From contig NZAF01000137.1 of the NCBI GenBank assembly GCA_002686115.1, positions 1-9,977 on the forward strand: 9,977 nucleotides of DNA, read 5' to 3'. The notes beneath the pieces were generated by a model. That model did no database searches, had not been told where the DNA came from, and saw only the letters and a program-made list of their open reading frames with translations. A program made the translations under genes and the position numbers. Shown here one piece after another: positions 1-8,000 of the stretch; the first letter of the stretch is position 1, and each line of letters opens with the position of its first letter. Source of the stretch: Halobacteriovorax sp. Its GTDB lineage: Bacteria; Bdellovibrionota; Bacteriovoracia; Bacteriovoracales; Bacteriovoracaceae.

Positions 1-1
1 A

Positions 2-1990
2 TGGAGAGAAAAGGGATTTTTTCCTGTCATTGGAAAAGATAGAAACAACTCATTTATTAAATTGATTTCAGATCTACCGGGTATTGAATCTGGCAAACAA
101 GAAGTATATGACTCTGAATATAGTCGTGTATGTGTAGATTCTACATCAGAGTCAAACTTAGATGTTTACAAGGAAGCTAATCCTGCAGGGCGAATGCCAT
201 ATGGTCTCCCCGCGCTGAAAGACTCTGAAATAGAAAAAATAAAAAAGTGGCTTGCAAGTGGAGTAAAAGGTCCAGCAACAATTACTAAGGAAGAAAAAGT
301 TTTAAATCATAAGAAATTAAAACCACACATAAAGAAGTGGGAAAGTTTTTATAATAAGAAGGGAATTAAAGATCAGATAGTTGCCAGGTATTTATATGAG
401 CACCTTTTTCTTGCTCATATTTATTTTGAAGATTTTCCACTCGTAAACTTTAGACTTGTTCGTTCAAAAACAAAGTATGGTCCAATTCAAGAAATTGGAA
501 CTAGTTTTCCATTCTCTGACCCAGGTAAGACATTTACATACCGCCTAAGGCCCGTTACAAATACAATTGTTCATAAAGTTCATATTCCCTTTAAACTATC
601 AAATAAGAAATTAAAAAGATGGAAGAAGTCTTTCTTAGAATCTAAATGGGAAAAAGAGCCAAAGAAGTTATTAACTTATGATGAACAAAGCTCGAACCCT
701 TTTAAGACATTCAAAGACATTCCAAAAAAAGCAAGATATGAGTTATTTTTAAATAACTCAGCCTACTTCATTATGACATTCATTAAAGGACCTGTCTGTA
801 GAGGACAGACTGCACTTAATGTTATCAATGATCATTTTTGGGTATTTTTTCTAGACCCAAAACACGATGCCCTTGTAAACTCAAAAGAAGTTTATGAGAG
901 AGTTTCCAAACAAGTAAAGTTTCCTGCATTTTTAAACGGTGACTTCAATCCTCTTGCAGACTTTAGAGAAAGTTATTGGGATTCGGTAAAGACAAAGTTT
1001 AATTATATTCAATCAAAGGAAAACCTTGGCATTAATTCACTATGGCAAGGGAACAAGGATAATCCAAACGCAAATATCACAGTCTACAGACACTTTGATA
1101 GTGCAACAGTGCTACATGGACTCAAAGGACAAAAACCAAAGACAGTTTGGGTTTTAGACTACCATGTCTTTGAATCAATTTATTATAATTTATCTGCCGG
1201 ATATAATGTGTTTGGCCCACTATTACATCAGTTAAACTCTAGACTCTACATGGAGATATCAAGAGTAGCATCAGAAGATCTTTTTCTATCCTTTTTACCT
1301 AAGAATGTAAGAAGGGATTTAAGAATGAAGTGGAATAGGCCTGTACCGAATCAAAAAGAGTCATTTACAAAGGCTTCTCTTGATTTTTTTACAGCTGACG
1401 CTAGAGAGAAGTTTACAGAAAAACTTCCTTATCAAGGAGATAAAATTAAAACCTCTGTTACTTTTAAAACTGATGAATATAAAAATGAACTATTAGAGAC
1501 ACTTACAAGTGACTATTTTTCATCATCTCAAACGAAAATGACTTCAAACAATATAAAAAGAGAGATTGAGAATATATCCTCTTTATCAGTAAAGCATTTA
1601 CCAGATGCGATGTTCATACTAACAGGAACTAAAGCCTCTCCAATCCTATATACTCTTATACACAACAAAGATCATTACAATGTCGCCATGCTCTTATTTG
1701 AAGATGATAGAAGAAATAGAAAGAATGACTCGATAGACCTTCTCAAGGGAGCTGCAGCAAGTTACGCCAACCTTATCTTTGACTTAAGAGATAAGAATTT
1801 AAATACGTTCATTTCTGATCTTGATGCCATAAAAAATAAAAAGGATTCAGACCAATTCATAAAAAAGTTTGGACTCTCAAGAAAAGATCAGAGTTTTTGG
1901 GAAGTATATAAAGAAATATCGAAATTAACATATAACCCATTAACAACAGAAAGAGGCCATATCGACTTAAATCGCTATATTAATTTTTAA
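2..1990 (+). CDS. cti: Fatty-acid cis/trans isomerase (Cti), 5'-truncated by window edge
   Basis: Cti is a haem-containing periplasmic enzyme that converts cis-unsaturated acyl chains of membrane phospholipids to trans, stiffening the membrane under solvent, heat or other stress (known from Pseudomonas and Vibrio). The frame is open from base 2, giving 662 visible residues; a TTG at 62 is internal, not the start. Family blocks as I recall them appear in order: DRNNSFIKLISDL near residue 13, PAGRMPYGLPAL at 61, ARYLYEHLFLAHIYFED near 120, a YRLRPV...IVHK block, GPVCRGQTALNVINDHFW around 264, TVYRHFDSATVLHGL near 361, and WVLDYHVFESIYYNLSAGY from about 383. The family is about 760-770 residues, so roughly 100 are missing. 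The expected signal peptide and CXXCH haem site would lie there and cannot be seen. The C-terminus appears complete, ending DLNRYINF. The gene is convergent with the giant gene downstream, with a 78-base gap. Family assignment is firm; activity is inferred. Confidence 0.94.
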   Translation, partial: WREKGFFPVIGKDRNNSFIKLISDLPGIESGKQEVYDSEYSRVCVDSTSESNLDVYKEANPAGRMPYGLPALKDSEIEKIKKWLASGVKGPATITKEEKVLNHKKLKPHIKKWESFYNKKGIKDQIVARYLYEHLFLAHIYFEDFPLVNFRLVRSKTKYGPIQEIGTSFPFSDPGKTFTYRLRPVTNTIVHKVHIPFKLSNKKLKRWKKSFLESKWEKEPKKLLTYDEQSSNPFKTFKDIPKKARYELFLNNSAYFIMTFIKGPVCRGQTALNVINDHFWVFFLDPKHDALVNSKEVYERVSKQVKFPAFLNGDFNPLADFRESYWDSVKTKFNYIQSKENLGINSLWQGNKDNPNANITVYRHFDSATVLHGLKGQKPKTVWVLDYHVFESIYYNLSAGYNVFGPLLHQLNSRLYMEISRVASEDLFLSFLPKNVRRDLRMKWNRPVPNQKESFTKASLDFFTADAREKFTEKLPYQGDKIKTSVTFKTDEYKNELLETLTSDYFSSSQTKMTSNNIKREIENISSLSVKHLPDAMFILTGTKASPILYTLIHNKDHYNVAMLLFEDDRRNRKNDSIDLLKGAAASYANLIFDLRDKNLNTFISDLDAIKNKKDSDQFIKKFGLSRKDQSFWEVYKEISKLTYNPLTTERGHIDLNRYINF

Positions 1991-1991
1991 A

Positions 1992-2047
1992 AGGTGCCAG
2001 GAGACTTTTCCGTGCGTGCTGCGTAGTGAACAAGTCTGGTGGCACCT
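1992..2047. repeat. Imperfect palindrome: REP-like hairpin and/or terminator between convergent genes
   Basis: The left arm AGGTGCCAGGAGACTT (1992-2007) faces the right arm AAGTCTGGTGGCACCT (2032-2047). Fourteen of 16 positions pair; the two mismatches form a GG/GG internal loop after the first eight pairs. TTC (2008-2010) can also pair with GAA (2028-2030) if C2031 is bulged. This leaves a 17-base apical loop that is rich in G and C, unlike the surrounding sequence. Read on the minus strand, the stem is followed directly by a short T run and AT-rich sequence, so it could end transcripts of the giant gene. On the plus strand the T-rich stretch only comes about 25 bases later. Size, symmetry and GC contrast also suit a REP-type or other dispersed mobile hairpin. 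The hairpin itself is seen directly; both roles are inference. Confidence 0.75.
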
Positions 2048-2072
2048 ATTTAGCACCTATTTACCTATTTAG
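2042..2072. repeat. Direct-repeat cluster GCACCTATTTA x2 plus a partial third copy
   Basis: GCACCTATTTA occurs at 2042-2052 and 2053-2063 without a gap. A shortened copy, CCTATTTA, follows at 2064-2071. The first copy overlaps the base of the right hairpin arm (GCACCT). The third copy contains the stop codon of the minus-strand giant gene (TTA at 2069-2071 on the plus strand). The pattern suggests slippage or repeated duplication at the hairpin edge. Confidence 0.8.
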
Positions 2073-5000
2073 TATTTTTTTAATTTTGGAATGCTTCCAT
2101 TATTGAGATACCATATGTCTGAAGACCAACCAGCTCCACTAAAAATGCTTGAATCTATCATTTCAATATTATCTAAAGCCTCATATTCTCCAGCGGCACT
2201 TCCTGTAGTTATCCCACTTACATCACTATCCCAAAAACAATTTGTAATAGTCCCACTATTACCACCAATAAATCCATAAGCAGTGCCTGAGACATTCATC
2301 GTTGCACGAGAATAGGAGTTTGAAACAGTCGGACCGGCAAGAATGATTGAGCCAATGAGACCTGCAGCACTTGCTGTAGAATTTATCTCTCCCTCAAAGT
2401 AAGAGTTTTCAATAACTCCAGGGTTTGCAAGTGTCCCAATTAAGCCCCCTGTTTGATTACCTTGAGCATTTATAATACCTGTTGCATACGAATTTCTTAT
2501 TTCAACATCACCTATTCCTACAAGGCCACCTATCTCCCCTGGTGAAGATGCTGTTTGATTTACTGTTGCACTACTATGAGAAAAGTACACCTCCGTACCC
2601 GAGTTAACATTTCCAATAAGTCCCCCCAGTCTTCGTTCAGCATTTACAATACCGCCACTTGAGCTATTCGCGACTAATCCACCAGAACTTAATCCCACTA
2701 AACCTCCCGCATTATTATTTGACGAAGTAACGGTTCCTGAAAAGTGGCAATTTCTAATCTCCATTGTTGTAGAATCGCCAATAAGTCCACCGGCATTATT
2801 AAGAGTTGAGGTGATATCTCCCCCTGTAATCACAATATTCTCTAGAACACTACTTGTCCCTCTCGCAACCAAACCACCAACACTACCGGCACTACTTTCT
2901 GTCACAAGATTAATTTTTAGATTTTTAATGACTGCTCCATTTATTGTGTAGAATAAAGAACTTATACTAGAACTAATATTTGAAAAAGTATGATTGTTTC
3001 CATTAAAAACACCGGCAAAAACATTTCCAGTTGCTCCTATTGAATTGAGAGTGACTCCTTCAAAGTCCATATCATTTAAAACTAAATAATGACCTGTACA
3101 GCCAGCACTAGAGTCGCCGTCACATCCATTCTCGCCTAAATCAAGTACTTGCTCTCTAAAGCATAGTTTGTAAGGGTCATCACTTGTTCCAGATCCAATT
3201 TCATTATAGGCGGTAGCAGAAAAATTTCTCTGACAAATTGGATGAAGTTGCCAACGAAGCATTGGATACTTTGCCCCATCATCAATGAGCCAAGTTTGAT
3301 TCTTTAAAGTTGAGCTTCCCGTTGAATGCTCCCACATTGAAAAGCTTGCTCCTCCAGTTGTATAAGTCGAAAGACTCATAAGTTCAGAAGTTGTCTTGGC
3401 TTCAATGTGTTCTGGATTATCACTAAAGGTTGCTCCTGCAACACTCACATCACTATCAAAAAATAACCAATCAGGATTAAAACTATTACCAGTGCCAAAA
3501 GGAGTTCCTACAGGACTACCACCAGAAATAATATTTTCAACAATGGATATGGCATTTCTAGAATATCCTGTTGAACCGTAAAATGATCCGATATCAGAAC
3601 TACCTTCAACACGAGATGCTCTATTATAAGTATCATGTGTTCGACCACCAACCCCCGTGATTCCACCAATATCTGTCGTATTAGAACCTACAAAGTTCAT
3701 TGAACTCCATGACTTCTCTATATTCCCAGAACTACCTGAAATACCTCCCACTCGACGAGGTGATGCCGTCGTACTATAAGAACCTGTAGAAAAGACTTTT
3801 CTTGTTAACTGTTCATCTATTGGATTAGCACCTGAACCAATGATTCCACCGATACTAGAGCCTACCCCTGATATATGAGTCATATAGGCGTTTGACTTTT
3901 GAATGACGCCACTACCGTTTGAAGATCTTCCAGCGATACCACCAACATTAGCATTCCCACTTACGTGACCAGAGTAAGTTGAATGTGAAATGACTGAATT
4001 ATTAATCATGACAGTGACAAGACCTCCAGCACTTGGATTATCACTTCCTCTAACCTCTGCACCGATAGCATGTGAATTTAAAAGATAAGAATTATCTAAC
4101 ACAGAAGCAAAAGTCGCTGCATGAGTGCTTGCACTATTTACATATGAATCTTTAACGATAAGGTTTCTTATCATTCCTTGATAAACATATCTAAATAAAG
4201 AAGCATAGCCCGAAGGTATATTGATATTGAGATTTAAAATTTTATGATGACCTCCATCAAATCTCCCAGTAAAAGCTTCACTCTGATCAATTCCACCTAT
4301 GCCTGGAAATGAGTCTCCCTCAAGATCAATGTCAGCGCCCATTAAAAAGTGCTTGTCACAATTTGTTGAAGTACCAACAGCGCATCCATTCACTGCAAGA
4401 TCTCTTAACTGATAAGCATTACATAGAATATAGGGATCACTCAATGTTCCTGAGCCGATAGCTGTATGACTGTATACATCTTCACCAAGACATTTTGCTT
4501 CTTTTGTATGTCTAAGCATTGGAAAAGAAAGTCCAGAAACTTGTTTCCACTCTCCAGATGAACTTAAATCCCAGAGAGCATTAAAAGTTGCAGGATTTCT
4601 AAAATTTGTAAGATTAACAGGCTCATATTCTCCCGCCACACTTGTATTACTCTGTGAACCATCAGTTGGTGAGACATAGTCTGAGCTCCAAAAGTTATTT
4701 GAAAGTGTTCCCGCTTCACTACCACCAATGAATGCGTAAATATTAGATGTACCTACTGGGTTTGAATGAGTATAAGTATTTGAGATTGATCCATCAGTTA
4801 TTCTTCCAACAAAGGCACCAACGTTTGTATTTCCATAGATATCTCCAAGAGAAAAACTGTCACTTATACTAGCGCTCACATCATCCATTAAACCAACAAA
4901 ACCACCCGCATGTTGCCCCTCAGAACTAACAACACCAAAAGAACCTGACTCAGTAATGGTTCCATCTGAAATATTACCAACAAACCCACCAACACTTTGA

Positions 5001-8000
5001 ACACCATAGGCATTTCCATAAGAAAGTGATCGATGAACTTCAGAGCCGCTATTGATAAGGCCAATAAATCCACCAATGGCGTGTCCTGTTTGATCATAAA
5101 CGTTACCTAAAGAATATGAATCAGAAATGATTTGATTTTGTGTTGCCCCAGCAAAACCTCCCGACATTGATACACCAGCAGATCTAGAGTTAAAGATATT
5201 TCCTATAGCAAAGGAGCGAGTAGTTTCTCTTTTATCTGCAGAATATCCGATACGCCCTGCAAAGCCACCAATAAAGTTACTATTCGTATCAAAACCTTCT
5301 GCATCCCCAAGAGCAAAAGAATCACTAATTGTTGGACTAATACCAAGTCCTATAAAACCGCCGACATGGCCAAGTCCCTTTACATCACCAGCGGCCCAAG
5401 AATTTGAGAGATACCTTTCTCCACTACCGTCGACAAAGCCAACAAATCCTCCAACATTACCCATTTCACTATAAACGTCACCTAGAGAATAACAATTAGT
5501 AACTCTTTGATTTGAAGTCGCATCTCCCATGCGACCTATTAATCCACCAGCATTTGAATTTACAGTCGTAGTAGTAGCCGTTACATCTCCTCTTGCAAAA
5601 CAATCTTGAAAATGTGAATCATATGTAAAATTACCAATAAGACCACCAACATTATAACTTCCGCGAACGTTACCAAGAGAGTAAACATCGATAATATCAG
5701 CACCACCAAAACGGCCCCCATAACCAATGAGTCCACCAACATCATTTCCTGATCCTGTTACATCTCCACGTGAAAAACTACTACTTATATTTGCGTTATT
5801 TGCAAAACCAACAAGCCCTCCGACACCAGAGCCACCACTTATTGTCATATCAGTTGATGAATTTGAAATTGTGACACTAGAACATCGACCACAAATACCA
5901 CCAACAGATGCATTTGCATTCGTAATACTTCCAGTGATATGAACATTATCAATACTTGTTGAAAGAACATGACCTACGAGACCACCAACATTTGTTCTAG
6001 AGTTTCCATTAAGTGTGATATTTAAGTTTAAATTACTAATATTAGCGCTTGAAGTTCTACCAAAGAGGCCAATATCGTTTGATGTGAACCCAGACATATT
6101 CACATTATCGATAGAAAAATTATTACCATCAAATCTTCCAGTATATGGATTTGAAGAATCGCCTATTGGTGTTTCTGACCTTGTATTCATGTCAATATCA
6201 TCTATAAGAGTTACTGAATGTGAGCAACTATCAGCTTGAGAATCTCCACAACTATTCATAAAATCTTCAAGTTGATCAGCATTTGCCAAAAGATAAGGGC
6301 TAGAAGTTGTTCCAGCTCCAAGTTCATCATAAAGACTTAGAGTTGCACCATAATCAACAAAAGCATGCGCTCCAATATCAAAAGAATTATTATTAATCCC
6401 CTTAATATCTTTATCAACAATGAAGAATTCATCTTCAGATAAATCAAGTCCACGACCTCTAGCGACTGTATCTGCTTTTAAAAGTCTAAAGTCATCACCT
6501 GCAGAACTAATAAATCGAGGAGAACTTCCTTCAAACGCTGCTGAACTTGGAGAAGTTGAATCACTTGAAATATTCCCTTCAAACACTTGGTTTAAATTAG
6601 TAAAACTCCAATCATTTCCGCCTTGGTTTATAGAGATATTATTTTTAAAGTAAGCGTTATTAAAACCAGCATCTCCTGAAACCCCCATACTACCGTTAAC
6701 TCCGTCACAAGTATTATGATAGACATAAATAGTTCTAAAGTTACCAACGCCTGCATAACCATTATTGACACAAGTACGACTATTTAAAATTAAATTATTA
6801 ATGACATATCTTTTGATCGTGTTGTTATAATCAGAGAGAAAAATGGAAGCGTCATTGCCACCGCCAGTTCCACTACCACTGTGCTTAAAAATATTTCCAA
6901 GAATAAAAATATTACCATTTTGTCCAAGACCAATTGAGCTGGATTGAAACACTCTAACATTGCCACTATCGACATTATATGTATTTTCTAATTGAATTCC
7001 TTCAAGAATAAAATCTTTAACAGAGGATCTAACAACTCCATTCCACTGCTGGGAATCGATCATACGTGACTTAGTATCATCCCAAACTCCTTGATGTCTT
7101 TGACTTTCACCAACTTCAAAACTACTTTTTGGAGAAAAGAGCTTAACCCTTCTAAGAGAATCAGTTAGCCAATATTGATAGAATGCATAAGTAGCGATAC
7201 CATCAGCATAAAGAGAAAAGTTCCATTGTGTATTTTTAGAGATTAGATCATGTTCATTACCACTGGTTGACTGCCAAGAGTCAAAATCCCTTAATCCCAA
7301 GTCGATAGAATTATTTTCATTTGTTCCGGCCTCTGCCTGAGCTAGGCTTGTGTACGACCTAAAGATATCCCATGAAGTAGTACTAGAGCTTGTAACTTCA
7401 GCATTTAAACCATCAGCATTTTTCACATAGAAATTATCCGCATCTATTCTCTTATGAATAAATGCAAGATGACTTACTCCTCCAATACCATCAGCATCGT
7501 ATTGAAACACATCACCAACTCCAACATTTGCAGGAAGAGAGGTAGTCCCACCACTTAAATTAAGTCGAGTATGCCCATCACTATCAATAGAAATTGATAA
7601 AGCCTTGTCACTACCGCCTTTCAGACTTACTGTATTAGAAGGACCGATTGATCGAAATACAGCAAGAGGTGCATTTGTTGCTCCTATATCCCACTGCACT
7701 CTTGATTGATGAAGAATATCTTTACTTATAGGAAAGTCACTATCATTGGATAAATCTAAGCCCGTTCCAATGGCTTCAAAAGAAGTACCGGCCAATCTAT
7801 AGTCGTGAGCCTCCGATAAATTAGTTGGAAGATCAGTGACAACACGATCAAAGACGCTATAGTTAATATCTGTATTTGAGAAAATATTATGAGAAGATAC
7901 AGCTCCATCATAACGAGCATTATTTGTAATTGAATCATTAACATTAATAAAAAGATTATTTTTAAAGACATTATCATCACTCTCTAGTCTTACTCCTCTA

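Noticed and set aside
1..42. ATG at base 1 as a possible gene start
   Set aside because: That frame meets a TAG at 40-42. The neighbouring frame from base 2 is open and continues directly into the Cti blocks, so the gene enters from outside the window.
260..671. Reading the beta-helix modules as pectate lyase or another polysaccharide-degrading enzyme
   Set aside because: These numbers refer to protein residues of the giant protein. The fold pattern fits, but I could not identify catalytic residues, so no enzymatic call is made.
2072..6352. CRISPR-like or short tandem DNA repeats in the GLUG region
   Set aside because: Recurring plus-strand strings such as CCACCAAC come from the GGLVG codons. 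The intervals are irregular and the units degenerate, and all are explained by the protein repeats.
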